This document shows, piece after piece, positions 9,126 through 17,664 of a stretch of DNA of 44,039 nt (position 1 is its first letter; every line of letters begins with the position of its first letter). Position numbers and translations under genes: made by a program. Under the pieces are notes generated by a model that was not told the DNA's origin, did no database searches, and saw nothing but the letters and a program-made list of their open reading frames with translations. The DNA is from Clostridiaceae bacterium (lineage in GTDB: Bacteria; Bacillota; Clostridia; Oscillospirales; Butyricicoccaceae), in contig JAGZOP010000015.1 in NCBI GenBank assembly GCA_018383195.1, forward strand, positions 1 through 44,039, in the 5' to 3' direction.

Positions 9126-11519
9126 ATGAATAAATTGGGAGAAAAATCGCTTCGGACACTGGAATATTTTACGGTGCTCGAACTGTTGGCGGCAGAGGCC
9201 TCGTCCGAACGCGGACGGGAACTGTGCATGGCGCTCCGTCCGGTGACCGACCGTGAGGAGGCTGCGCTCTGGCTGCGGCAGACCACGGATGCCAAGGATA
9301 TGATGGTAAAGCAGGGCAGCCCGTCGCTCGGCGGCATCCGCAACGTGCTCGGCGCTTTGAAGCGCGCCGACATCAGCGGCGTGCTCAACCTGCGCGAGCT
9401 GCTCGACGTTGCGTCGCTTTTGCAGTGCGCGCGGCTGATGCAGGGTTATTTTGCCGAGCAGGAGGAAAAAAACTCGCTTACGCCGATTTGCCGTCTGCTG
9501 ACCGGCAATCGGACGCTTGAGGAGCATATTACTGCATGCATCCTCAGCGAGGAGGAGATTGCAGACGGCGCGAGCCCGGAACTTTCGTCCATCCGCCGGC
9601 AGAAACGGCAGATTTCGGGCAAGGTACGCGAGACGCTCGGCAGGCTGATCTCGGGCGAACGTGCCAAGTATTTGCAGGAGACGATCATCACGCAGAGAAA
9701 TGGACGTTATGTTGTGCCGGTCAAGGCGGAGCACCGCGGCGATGTGCCCGGTCTGGTGCACGATACCTCGTCCTCGGGCGCAACCGTGTTCGTCGAACCG
9801 GCTGCGGTGGTGGAGATCAACAACCAGATCAAGATGCTCGAGGGCAGGGAACAGGCTGAAATCGAGCGTATCCTTGCCGAATTGTCGAGCGAAGTGTCCA
9901 TGTACGCCGAGGGCATCCGGCAGGATTACGAGATGCTGACCGAGCTGGATTTCATCTTTGCGCGCGCCAAGCTGTCATTTAAGCTGAATGCCTGCGCGCC
10001 GCATTTCAAGACCGAGGGCTACGGCGTGAACCTGAAGCGTGCACGCCATCCGCTGCTTGACCCCAAAAAGGCAGTGCCGATTGACATTGCCATCGGGAAC
10101 GAATACGATACGCTGGTCATCACTGGTCCGAATACGGGCGGCAAGACCGTTTCGCTTAAGACGCTCGGTCTGCTGTGCTTGATGGCAGCGTCCGGTCTGC
10201 ATATTCCGGCGAGCGAACTGTCCGAGGTTTGTGTGTTTGAGAATGTCTATGCCGATATCGGAGATGAGCAGTCTATCGAGCAGAGCCTTTCTACGTTTTC
10301 TTCTCACATGAAAACCATTGTGGGCATGATGGAGAAGTGTGCCGAGGGCGACCTCGTGCTGTTTGACGAACTGGGCGCGGGTACCGACCCGGTCGAGGGC
10401 GCGGCGCTTGCGGTGTCGGTCATCAGCTACGCGCGGCAGATGGGCGCGTTTGTGGCGGCGACCACCCACTATTCCGAACTGAAAACCTTTGCGCTGACGA
10501 CCGAGGGCGTTGAAAACGCTTCGTGTGAGTTCGACGTGGGCACACTGCGCCCGACTTATCATTTGTTGACCGGTATCCCGGGCAAGTCCAATGCGTTTGC
10601 GATTGCGGCGCGGCTCGGCTTGCAGCCGGCAATTTTGGAGCGCGCGAGGGAGCAGGTTTCGACCGAGGACGCGCGGTTTGAAGATGTGCTGGCGCAGCTC
10701 GAAAAAGAGCGGAAAATGCTCGAGAAATACAAGGCAGAAGCCGAGCGTCTGCGTTCTGCGGCGCAGAGCGAGCGCGATAAGGCAGAAAACCTGCGCGGCA
10801 AAAGCGAGGACGAAGCCGACCGCATTCTGGATGCGGCGCGGCAGAAAGCAGATCGTATCCTCAAGGATGCCCGCATGACCGCCGAAACCGTGTTCACCGA
10901 ACTGGATGAACTGAAAAAGAAGAAAAATTCCACCGCAGCAGAGCAGAACCTTGCGGCGGCGAAGGCTGCGCTGCGCGGAGTCATCACCCAGACCGAAACC
11001 GAACTGCGTCAGAAGAAGCAAAAACGCACGGTTGCGCCCGCCGAGCAGAAGCCCATTCGCCGCGGCGACGAGGTGCAGCTGCTCAACGTGTCCAATATTG
11101 CAGCGACTGTGCTGACCGACCCGGATCGGGATGGCAATATCCAGGTGCAGGCGGGCATCATGAAGATGACCGTCAAGGTGAGCGAGGTGCGCCTGATGCG
11201 TGCACCGGAAAAGCAAAAGCCTAAAAACACCTTCCGCGCAGGCAGCGGCGGTGTGCGCGAGCTGCGGCTCAAGGCTGCGCCGAGTGAGATCGATGTGCGC
11301 GGCATGTGTGCCGAGGAGGCGATTTTGGAGGTCGACCAGTTCATCTCCGGTGCGCTGATGAGCGGTCTGCCTGCGGTGCGTATCATCCACGGCAAGGGTA
11401 CCGGTGTGCTGCGCGCAGCGATTCAGCAGCATTTGAAGCCGAATAAACGCATTAAAACCGTGCGTAGCGGCGTGTACGGCGAGGGCGAGAATGGCGTGAC
11501 GGTTGTAGAATTTAAATAA
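9126..11519 (+). CDS. mutS2: Endonuclease MutS2
   Basis: A 797-residue MutS-family ATPase with a C-terminal Smr nuclease domain. MutS2 suppresses homologous recombination in some species and in Bacillus acts on collided ribosomes. Walker A is GPNTGGKT (334-341, K340) and Walker B is DELGAGTDP. A charged coiled coil (about 510-640) follows, then a KOW-like segment and an Smr domain with D723-V-R725-G and H755-G-K-G. It lacks the N-terminal mismatch-recognition domain of MutS1, as expected. It ends the operon; no convincing terminator is seen in 11520-11644. Confidence 0.96.
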   Translation: MNKLGEKSLRTLEYFTVLELLAAEASSERGRELCMALRPVTDREEAALWLRQTTDAKDMMVKQGSPSLGGIRNVLGALKRADISGVLNLRELLDVASLLQCARLMQGYFAEQEEKNSLTPICRLLTGNRTLEEHITACILSEEEIADGASPELSSIRRQKRQISGKVRETLGRLISGERAKYLQETIITQRNGRYVVPVKAEHRGDVPGLVHDTSSSGATVFVEPAAVVEINNQIKMLEGREQAEIERILAELSSEVSMYAEGIRQDYEMLTELDFIFARAKLSFKLNACAPHFKTEGYGVNLKRARHPLLDPKKAVPIDIAIGNEYDTLVITGPNTGGKTVSLKTLGLLCLMAASGLHIPASELSEVCVFENVYADIGDEQSIEQSLSTFSSHMKTIVGMMEKCAEGDLVLFDELGAGTDPVEGAALAVSVISYARQMGAFVAATTHYSELKTFALTTEGVENASCEFDVGTLRPTYHLLTGIPGKSNAFAIAARLGLQPAILERAREQVSTEDARFEDVLAQLEKERKMLEKYKAEAERLRSAAQSERDKAENLRGKSEDEADRILDAARQKADRILKDARMTAETVFTELDELKKKKNSTAAEQNLAAAKAALRGVITQTETELRQKKQKRTVAPAEQKPIRRGDEVQLLNVSNIAATVLTDPDRDGNIQVQAGIMKMTVKVSEVRLMRAPEKQKPKNTFRAGSGGVRELRLKAAPSEIDVRGMCAEEAILEVDQFISGALMSGLPAVRIIHGKGTGVLRAAIQQHLKPNKRIKTVRSGVYGEGENGVTVVEFK

Positions 11520-11644
11520 TTTGCAGACTTGAAAAATTGTTATTATGCAACTTTTCTCAAGGTTAGTTGGCGAAATGATACAATTAAAAGTGCTTTTTCT
11601 CGGAATTTTCTACAAAAGCAAAGCGTCAAAAGAGAAAATGGGTG

Positions 11645-11673
11645 TTGACGAAAAGATAAAAAAACGGTATGCT
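11645..11673 (+). promoter_or_regulatory. Sigma-A promoter of the HPr/Crh-like gene
   Basis: TTGACG (11645-11650), a 17-base spacer and TATGCT (11668-11673). It gives a leader of about 70 bases before the start at 11754. Confidence 0.75.
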
Positions 11674-11753
11674 ATTTGTAGACTTTAATTGAAAGAAAAC
11701 AGTTTAAATTTTCGGCTAGAACGAATCTGAAAAGAATAGGGAGCGATGAGGAA

Positions 11754-12017
11754 ATGTATTCGAAAGAAGTACAGGTGACCAACCAGGTAGGTCTCTATGC
11801 AAGACCGGCAACGTTTTTTATCCAGAAGGCCAACGAGTTTAAGAGCACGATCCTCGTTGAGAAGGAAGAGCGCCGCGTAAATGCGAAGAGCCTGCTTGGC
11901 ATCCTTTCCCTCGGTATCACCAAGGGGACTACGATCAACCTGATCGCGGACGGCCCGGACGAAGAAGAGGCAGTAAACGCTCTGGTTGAGCTGATTACCT
12001 CCAATTTCACCGACTGA
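11754..12017 (+). CDS. HPr-family protein lacking His15 (Crh-like)
   Basis: An 87-residue HPr fold spanning the whole gene. In HPr the PTS phosphate goes onto His15 in GLHARPA; here the same position is Tyr15 (GLYARPA, codon TAT), so it cannot accept phosphate from Enzyme I. The regulatory Ser46 is kept in AKSLLGILSLGI, the site used by HPr kinase/phosphorylase. This combination is that of Bacillus Crh (Gln15, Ser46), a CcpA co-effector. It has its own promoter and terminator, so it is monocistronic and likely abundant. Inference: a regulatory rather than sugar-transport role. Alternatives are another HPr-fold function, or a sequencing error (CAT to TAT is one base). Confidence 0.85.
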   Translation: MYSKEVQVTNQVGLYARPATFFIQKANEFKSTILVEKEERRVNAKSLLGILSLGITKGTTINLIADGPDEEEAVNALVELITSNFTD

Positions 12018-12034
12018 TTTGGCTTGAGATTCCA

Positions 12035-12064
12035 AAAAGCACCGCAGGAGCGGTGCTTTTTCTC
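12035..12064 (+). terminator. Intrinsic terminator of the HPr-like gene
   Basis: GCACCGC (12039-12045), loop AGGA, GCGGTGC (12050-12056), then TTTTTCTCTT. Flanking A and T runs make it potentially bidirectional. Confidence 0.88.
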
Positions 12065-12096
12065 TTCGTGAGGATTTTGGACGGAAGGAGACCGCG

Positions 12097-13953
12097 ATGA
12101 ACGAACGGATTGACGAACTGAGGGAGAAAGCGCGGAGCCTGCCGCTGAAGCCCGGGGTTTATCTGCACAAGGACAAGACTGGGCAGGTAATTTACGTCGG
12201 CAAGGCAAAGGCGCTCAAAAACCGTGTGAGCCAGTATTTCCAGAGCGATTCGCGGCACAGTCCAAAGACGCGGAAGATGGTGTCACATGTCTGGGACTTT
12301 GACATTATCATCACCGAGTCTGAGTACGAGGCGCTTGTGCTCGAAAACTCGATGATCAAAAAGTACAAGCCCAAGTATAATATCCTGCTCAAGGACGACA
12401 AAGGCTATCCTTACATCAAGGTCACGACCTCCAAGCCGTTTCCGGAGTTTTCGATTGTGTCCAAGCCGCAGGCGGACGCCGACCGCTATTTCGGTCCGTA
12501 TCTGAGCCGCCAGCTTGCATACCGCGTGATTGAAACCATTTCGGAGACGCTGAAGCTCAAGACCTGCCGCAGGGTATTCCCGCGCGACATCGGCAAGGAG
12601 CGTCCCTGCCTTAATCAGCATCTCGGGCGGTGTCTTGCGCCGTGTGCGGGCGGGATTTCGGCGGAGGAATATGCCGCGCTCGTGCGGGAAGGTGTTGCGC
12701 TTTTGGAGGGCAACTCCAAAAAGCTGCTGCATCAGTTGGAAGAAAGCATGATGGAGGCATCCGAGGAGCTGCAATTTGAACGCGCCGCGCTGCTGCGCGA
12801 CCGTATTAAGGCAATTCGGGCGCTCGGTGAAAAGCAAAAGGTTGTGGCGGGGACCTTTGCGGATCTGGACGCGATTGCATTTGTGCCGGGACAGACCCGC
12901 GGGTGTGTCGTGGTGCTCCATTATCTTGGCGGTGCGTTGCAGGATAAGGAGTACACAATGATCGACGGGACATCCAGTGAGGACGCGGGAGAGGTGCTCG
13001 GCGCGTTCATCAAGCAATATTATTCGCTGCGGCAGGCGGTGCCCAAAACCGTACTGCTCAGCAGCACGATTGAGGATATGGACGCGGTCGCAGACTTCCT
13101 TTCTTCCATTGCCGAACGCAAAATCGATCTTGCAGCGCCGCAGCGCGGCAAGCGGCATGACCTGACTCGCCTTGCAGAAAAAAATGCCGAGGAGGAAATC
13201 GCACGCGCTGAAACCAATCGGGAACGGCGGTATAAATCGCTCGAACTGCTGCAAAGCATGACCGGACTGGACGAGCTGCCCGTGCTGCTCGAAAGCTATG
13301 ATATTTCAAACTTTGCGGGCGCGGATACGGTCGGCTCCATGGTGGTGTTCGAGCATGCGCAGCCCAAACGCAGCAGATACCGCCGGTTTAAAATTGCCTG
13401 CGCTGCAAGCGGGCAGGATGACTATGCGTCCATGGCAGAGATGCTGACGCGCCGATTACAGCACTGGAAAGACGGAGATCCGAAATTTTGCCCGCTTCCG
13501 TCTGTATTCCTGATTGACGGCGGCCTTGGTCATGTGCGCACCGCACAGAGTGTGCTGGAGAAGTTCGGAGTGACGACGCCGTGCTTCGGCATGGTCAAGG
13601 ACGATCATCACCGCACGCGCGGTCTGGTCGCCCCGGACGGGCGGGAATTCGGGATTTCGACCGTGCCCGCCGTGTTTGCGCTCATCGGGCGCATTCAGGA
13701 AGAAACCCACCGGTTTGCGATCACCTACAACCGCACACTGGGCGCAAAGCGCATGCGCGGGTCTACGCTTGATAAGATCGCGGGCGTGGGTGACAAGCGC
13801 AGAAATGAGCTTCTGAAGCACTTTGGCACCATTGATGCAATCAAACATGCATCGCTGAATGAATTGCAGCGCATTGTGCCCGCAAATACGGCGCGGGCGG
13901 TTTATGACTTTTTTCATGCAGAAGAACAAAAGGGAGAGAATGTATGCGAGTAA
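12097..13953 (+). CDS. uvrC: Excinuclease ABC subunit C
   Basis: Makes both incisions in nucleotide-excision repair. It is 618 residues. The GIY-YIG nuclease is at the N-terminus (PGVYLHKD at 19-26, IYVGK at 32-36). A UVR UvrB-binding helix is near residue 210, then the RNase H-like domain with ESYDISNF and DGGLGHV, then the helix-hairpin-helix pair with IAGVGDKRRNELLKHFG. The start ATG follows GGAAGGAG. No promoter is obvious after the preceding terminator. The stop overlaps rsmD by 10 bases. Confidence 0.96.
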   Translation: MNERIDELREKARSLPLKPGVYLHKDKTGQVIYVGKAKALKNRVSQYFQSDSRHSPKTRKMVSHVWDFDIIITESEYEALVLENSMIKKYKPKYNILLKDDKGYPYIKVTTSKPFPEFSIVSKPQADADRYFGPYLSRQLAYRVIETISETLKLKTCRRVFPRDIGKERPCLNQHLGRCLAPCAGGISAEEYAALVREGVALLEGNSKKLLHQLEESMMEASEELQFERAALLRDRIKAIRALGEKQKVVAGTFADLDAIAFVPGQTRGCVVVLHYLGGALQDKEYTMIDGTSSEDAGEVLGAFIKQYYSLRQAVPKTVLLSSTIEDMDAVADFLSSIAERKIDLAAPQRGKRHDLTRLAEKNAEEEIARAETNRERRYKSLELLQSMTGLDELPVLLESYDISNFAGADTVGSMVVFEHAQPKRSRYRRFKIACAASGQDDYASMAEMLTRRLQHWKDGDPKFCPLPSVFLIDGGLGHVRTAQSVLEKFGVTTPCFGMVKDDHHRTRGLVAPDGREFGISTVPAVFALIGRIQEETHRFAITYNRTLGAKRMRGSTLDKIAGVGDKRRNELLKHFGTIDAIKHASLNELQRIVPANTARAVYDFFHAEEQKGENVCE

Positions 13954-14498
13954 TATCCGGCAGCGCACGGGGCTGCAAACTCCAGCCGGTACCCGGCATG
14001 GACACCCGGCCGACCACCGACCGTGTGAAGGAGTCGGTGTTCAATATCATTCAAAATAAAATCCGCGGGGCGCGCGTGCTTGATTTGTTCGCGGGTACGG
14101 GGCAGCTTGGGATTGAGGCGCTCAGCCGCGGCGCGGCGTCGTGCGACTTCGTGGACAGCGGGCGGCAGGCGCTGGACGTCATCCGGAAGAACATCAAAGC
14201 TGCACGGGTCGAGGACCGCAGCCGCGTACACAGCGGCGCGGCAGAGGCGTTCCTGTCCCGCTGCGCAGGCAAGCAGTACGATTTAATCTTTTTAGACCCG
14301 CCCTATGGCGGAAAAATTCTGAATGATGCGCTTTTTGCCATCAATAGGTTTGACATTTTGTCCCCCTCTGGTATAATATTATGCGAAAGCGCGCTTACGG
14401 ACGAATTTGACGCGCCTTTTGCTGTCGGACGCGAATACCGCTACGGCGCTACCCGAATCACTGTACTGCGCAAAGACGATTCAGACAGAGAGAACTGA
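13944..14498 (+). CDS. rsmD: 16S rRNA (guanine966-N2)-methyltransferase RsmD
   Basis: An SAM-dependent methyltransferase for G966 of 16S rRNA. It is 184 residues. Family start MRVISGSARG, motif I LDLFAGTGQLGIEALSRGA and catalytic motif IV DPPYGG are all present. It overlaps uvrC by 10 bases and ends 4 bases before coaD. The rsmD-coaD pairing is conserved in many Firmicutes. Confidence 0.95.
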   Translation: MRVISGSARGCKLQPVPGMDTRPTTDRVKESVFNIIQNKIRGARVLDLFAGTGQLGIEALSRGAASCDFVDSGRQALDVIRKNIKAARVEDRSRVHSGAAEAFLSRCAGKQYDLIFLDPPYGGKILNDALFAINRFDILSPSGIILCESALTDEFDAPFAVGREYRYGATRITVLRKDDSDREN

Positions 14499-14502
14499 AA
14501 AT

Positions 14503-14988
14503 ATGAAAATTGCAATTTATCCGGGGTCATTTGATCCGGTCACGCTCGGACATCTGGATATCATCGAGCGTGCGTCTGCACTGTTTGACAAACTGATTGT
14601 TGTGGTCATGCATAACGTATCAAAGTACCCCATCTTTACCGCGGAGGAGCGCACGCACCTGCTGCGGCGCGTCACGGCGCACCTGCCCAATGTGGAAATC
14701 GACGGATACAGCGGTCTGCTTGCGGACTATGCCGGACAGCGCGGCGCGTGCACCATCGTCAAGGGTCTGCGCGCGATGAGCGACTTTGAAAACGAATTTT
14801 CCATGGCGTTGGCAAACCGAAAACTCAATCCGGATGTGGACACCGCGTTTTTGATGACGAGCGCAGAGTATATGTACCTGTCCTCTTCCATGGTCAAGGA
14901 CATTGCGCTGCACGGCGGGTCAATCGCGGGATTTGTCCCCGAGGAAATCGAACAAGAGATCTTACATCGAGTACGAAAGGATGGATAA
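14503..14988 (+). CDS. coaD: Pantetheine-phosphate adenylyltransferase
   Basis: Adds AMP to 4'-phosphopantetheine in coenzyme A synthesis. It is 161 residues. The nucleotidyltransferase signature GSFDPVTLGH ends in the TxGH motif (T14-L-G16-H17). KGLRAMSDFENEF and the C-terminal SSSMVK motif are also present. The start at 14503 (MKIAIYPGSF) matches the family; an upstream in-frame extension into rsmD is ignored. It lies in the uvrC-rsmD-coaD operon. Confidence 0.95.
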   Translation: MKIAIYPGSFDPVTLGHLDIIERASALFDKLIVVVMHNVSKYPIFTAEERTHLLRRVTAHLPNVEIDGYSGLLADYAGQRGACTIVKGLRAMSDFENEFSMALANRKLNPDVDTAFLMTSAEYMYLSSSMVKDIALHGGSIAGFVPEEIEQEILHRVRKDG

Positions 14989-14991
14989 AAT

Positions 14992-15453
14992 ATGGCAACG
15001 GTAGAAGAACTAGTTAATAGCTTGTACGAAATGGTGCAGGATGCAGGCGCGGTCCCCTTTACGGATAAATGCATGCTCGAGCGCGACCATGTGCTCGATA
15101 TGCTGGACGAACTGCGTGTATCCCTGCCCTCTGACATCAAAATGGCGCAGGACATCGTGGAGAAGCGCAACGAACTGATTGCGGCGGGCAAGCGTGAAGC
15201 GGACGCGCTTAGAAAGCAGGCAGAAGAAGCTGCGCGTACCATGGTCAACGAAACCGAAATCGTGAAGGCTGCACGGATGAAGGCGAAGGAAATTATGGTG
15301 AACGCAGAGACGCAGTCGCGCGAATTACAGAAGGCGGCAAACATGTACTGTGAGGATACGCTCAAGCGTACCGAGGAGTCTGTGGCACTCGGTCTGGAAG
15401 AGGTCAAGAAGGCGCGTGCGCGTTTTCGTGACCTTGCCAGCAAAAACCAGTAA
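14992..15453 (+). CDS. Coiled-coil protein, DivIVA/ATPase-subunit-like
   Basis: 153 residues, mostly one long Ala/Glu/Lys/Arg-rich amphipathic helix (about 55-150) after an N-terminal helical segment. There is no signal peptide or membrane segment. Proteins like this downstream of coaD in Clostridia are often labelled 'ATPase' or V-type ATPase subunit H by coiled-coil similarity, but no nucleotide-binding motif is visible. The N-terminal part resembles DivIVA-type scaffolds only loosely. It starts 4 bases after coaD and is followed by a terminator, so it is the last gene of the operon. Function unknown. Confidence 0.8.
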   Translation: MATVEELVNSLYEMVQDAGAVPFTDKCMLERDHVLDMLDELRVSLPSDIKMAQDIVEKRNELIAAGKREADALRKQAEEAARTMVNETEIVKAARMKAKEIMVNAETQSRELQKAANMYCEDTLKRTEESVALGLEEVKKARARFRDLASKNQ

Positions 15454-15488
15454 TTGTATTTGCTGATATTTGTTGAAACTGCATAATC

Positions 15489-15529
15489 AAAAAGACGGAG
15501 ACTGCACGCCGCAGGCTCCGTCTTTTTTT
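15489..15529 (+). terminator. Terminator of the uvrC-coaD operon
   Basis: GACGGAG (15494-15500), a 15-base loop, CTCCGTC (15516-15522), then TTTTTTT. Upstream A residues pair with the T run. Confidence 0.85.
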
Positions 15530-15540
15530 CGCCGCAGGCA

Positions 15541-15554
15541 CGAACATCAGTTCG
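15541..15554. promoter_or_regulatory. LexA (SOS) box-like palindrome upstream of mraZ
   Basis: CGAACATCAGTTCG has perfect 5-base arms and fits the Gram-positive SOS core GAAC-N4-GTTC; the two central bases deviate from the Bacillus preference. It is 80 bases upstream of the mraZ -35, farther than usual for repression, so its meaning is uncertain. Confidence 0.4.
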
Positions 15555-15633
15555 GGAGTGGAAATGGTGCGGTATTCTGCAAAAAGAACGGGGAAAAACG
15601 CCTGTTGGATTTGGAAAAAGTTCTGGCGCAGGG

Positions 15634-15662
15634 TTGCAAAACGGTGACAAACAGGGTATAAT
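15634..15662 (+). promoter_or_regulatory. Sigma-A promoter of the dcw cluster (PmraZ)
   Basis: TTGCAA (15634-15639), a 17-base spacer and a perfect TATAAT (15657-15662). It is the first promoter of the division and cell wall cluster. Confidence 0.82.
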
Positions 15663-15668
15663 AAATGC

Positions 15669-15698
15669 AAGGTGGTGGAAGGTGGTGCGAAGTGTAGC
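15669..15698 (+). promoter_or_regulatory. MraZ operator: three 10-bp direct repeats
   Basis: Right after the -10 lie AAGGTGGTGG (15669-15678), AAGGTGGTGC (15679-15688) and GAAGTGTAGC (15689-15698), in phase at exactly 10 bases (about one helical turn). MraZ is known to bind arrays of GTG-containing direct repeats at this spacing upstream of its own gene. Their position over the transcription start predicts autorepression. Confidence 0.72.
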
Positions 15699-15722
15699 AC
15701 CCTGCCGCAACAGGAGAGCGGG

Positions 15723-16148
15723 GTGACGCGCATGAAGGGCGAATTCAGGCATTCGATCGATGCAAAGGGTCGGCTGTTTATTCCGGCGAGACTGCGCGAC
15801 GAACTGGGGGAACACTTCACGGTCACACGGGGGCTGGACAAATGCCTCGCCATCTACCCGGAAACCGAGTGGAATGTGCTTGAGGAGCGCATCCGCAGCC
15901 TGCCGATGAGTAAGGCACGCGATTTGCAGCGGTTTTTCTTTTCTTCGGCGTTCGATGCCGAGCTGGATAGTCAGGGGCGGATTTTGCTGCCCGCCGGTCT
16001 GCGAACCTATGCTGGGCTTACCAAAGAAGCTGTTATCACCGGCGTTTCGAACCATGCTGAAATCTGGGATGCTGCCCGTTGGGATGCGTATAACGACGCA
16101 ATTACCGAGGAGCGCATTGTGGAGGCCATGGAAGAACTGGGATTTTAA
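15723..16148 (+). CDS. mraZ: Transcriptional regulator MraZ
   Basis: An AbrB-fold DNA-binding regulator at the head of dcw clusters. Two copies of the DxxxR-type signature are visible: DAKGRLFIPARLRDELG near the N-terminus and DSQGRILLPAGLRTYAG near residue 80. AGGAG (15712-15716) is 6 bases before a GTG at 15723 and 15 before the ATG at 15732. The GTG start (141 residues) is therefore preferred, although the ATG start is possible. The direct repeats upstream fit an autoregulatory role. Confidence 0.92.
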   Translation: MTRMKGEFRHSIDAKGRLFIPARLRDELGEHFTVTRGLDKCLAIYPETEWNVLEERIRSLPMSKARDLQRFFFSSAFDAELDSQGRILLPAGLRTYAGLTKEAVITGVSNHAEIWDAARWDAYNDAITEERIVEAMEELGF

Positions 16149-16180
16149 TGCCCAGTTAAAATTTGGAGTATACTGATTTT

Positions 16181-17125
16181 ATGAACCATACAGAATTTCA
16201 TCATGTCTCCATCCTGCTGCACGAGTGCCTCGATGCGCTCGAAATCAAGCCGGATGGGGTCTATATTGATGCGACGCTCGGCGGCGCCGGTCATTCGTTG
16301 CGCATTGCGGAGCGGCTGGGCGAAGGCGGTAGGCTCATCTGCATTGACCGCGATGATGCGGCGCTTGCAAATGCCGAAACAAGGCTTGCGCCGGTGCGCA
16401 GCCGCGTGACGCTTGCAAAGAGCGACTTCCGCCGCTTGGATGAGGTGCTTGCGGAGCAGGGGCTGACGGGAGCAGACGGCATCCTGTTTGATCTTGGCGT
16501 GTCCTCGCCGCAGCTTGACGAGGCGGAGCGTGGATTTTCCTACATGCAGGATGCGCCGCTCGACATGCGGATGGACCGACAGCAGGCACTGACGGCATAC
16601 GATGTCGTCAACGGATGGAGCCGCGAGGACATTCGTAGAATTTTGTTTGAATATGGGGAAGAGCGCTACGCGCCTTTGATTGCTGCGGCGATTGAGCGCA
16701 GACGCGCCGAAAAACCGATTGAAACCACCGGGGAACTGGTGGACATCATCCGCGGGGCGATGCCTGCTGCCGCGCTGCGCGAAAAGCAGCATCCGGCAAA
16801 GCGGTCGTTTCAGGCAATCCGGATTGCAGTCAACGACGAACTGGGCGCAGTGCGGGAAGCAATGACCAAGGCGATTGATGTGCTCAATCCGGGTGGACGG
16901 CTCGCAGTGATTACCTTCCACTCGCTGGAGGACCGCATCGTCAAGGAGGCGTTTAAGACCGCTGCGCAGGGCTGCACCTGCCCGCGGGATTTTCCGGTGT
17001 GCGTATGCGGCAAAAAGCCGCGCGTGAAGATCATCAGCCGCAAGCCAATTTTGCCGGGTGCGGGGGAAGTGCAGGAAAATGCACGCGCACGTTCGGCAAA
17101 GCTGCGCGTATGTGAAAAGCTTTGA
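16181..17125 (+). CDS. rsmH: 16S rRNA (cytosine1402-N4)-methyltransferase RsmH
   Basis: Methylates C1402 of the ribosomal P site. It is 314 residues from the ATG at 16181. The N-terminus MNHTEFHHVSILLHE fits the family, followed by SAM motif DATLGGAGHS (30-39). Also present are DLGVSSPQLD, ERGFSYMQDAPLDMRMD and FHSLEDRIVK. GGAG (16165-16168) is 12 bases away. The frame can also be read from a TTG at 16163, which lacks its own ribosome site. It is second in the dcw cluster, its usual place. Confidence 0.95.
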   Translation: MNHTEFHHVSILLHECLDALEIKPDGVYIDATLGGAGHSLRIAERLGEGGRLICIDRDDAALANAETRLAPVRSRVTLAKSDFRRLDEVLAEQGLTGADGILFDLGVSSPQLDEAERGFSYMQDAPLDMRMDRQQALTAYDVVNGWSREDIRRILFEYGEERYAPLIAAAIERRRAEKPIETTGELVDIIRGAMPAAALREKQHPAKRSFQAIRIAVNDELGAVREAMTKAIDVLNPGGRLAVITFHSLEDRIVKEAFKTAAQGCTCPRDFPVCVCGKKPRVKIISRKPILPGAGEVQENARARSAKLRVCEKL

Positions 17126-17166
17126 GCGAAGGGATATTACACGAGTAAGGGAAAGGGGAGAAAAGC

Positions 17167-17640
17167 ATGACACAGATGGACGAGCAGCAGACAGCGCTGC
17201 AAGACCAGCAGCTGCCGAATATGGAAATGCCGATGGCTGTCCGTGTGCGCCGCGTGCGCAAACGTGTGCGTCATGCGGTCACCCCCATTCGGGTGCTGTT
17301 TACATTGACCGTGGTTTCGCTGTGTATGGTGCTGCTCTATAACCAGATGCATCTAACTCGGCTGACCAAGGAGATTGGCGAAAAGCAGACCGAACTGGAC
17401 GAATTGCAGAGCGAGTATGTTTCGCTCAAGACCCAGCAGGAACAGGCGCTCAGCATCAGCTATGTGGAAGAATATGCACAGGATACGCTTGGGATGGTCA
17501 AACTCGACCCGTCCCAGATCAAATACATTGAGCTGACGAACCCGGAGGTCACCGAGGTTTCAAACGCGGGGGCGACATTGGGGGATGCGGTCGCGAACCT
17601 GATGCGCAGCTTTACGGCTGTGCTGGAATATCTGCGGTAA
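17167..17640 (+). CDS. ftsL: FtsL-like division protein
   Basis: 157 residues: a charged cytoplasmic N-terminus rich in Arg (26-41), one membrane helix (about 43-60, LFTLTVVSLCMVLLY), then a periplasmic-side coiled coil (about 65-100) and a VEEYAQDTLGM segment typical of FtsL/DivIC. It belongs to the FtsQLB/DivIB-FtsL-DivIC complex that activates septal synthesis. It is identified by position between rsmH and the PBP and by topology, since FtsL is poorly conserved in sequence. The ribosome site is GGGGAG. Confidence 0.85.
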   Translation: MTQMDEQQTALQDQQLPNMEMPMAVRVRRVRKRVRHAVTPIRVLFTLTVVSLCMVLLYNQMHLTRLTKEIGEKQTELDELQSEYVSLKTQQEQALSISYVEEYAQDTLGMVKLDPSQIKYIELTNPEVTEVSNAGATLGDAVANLMRSFTAVLEYLR

Positions 17641-17664
17641 TGCGCAGAATAAGATAGGTACTAC

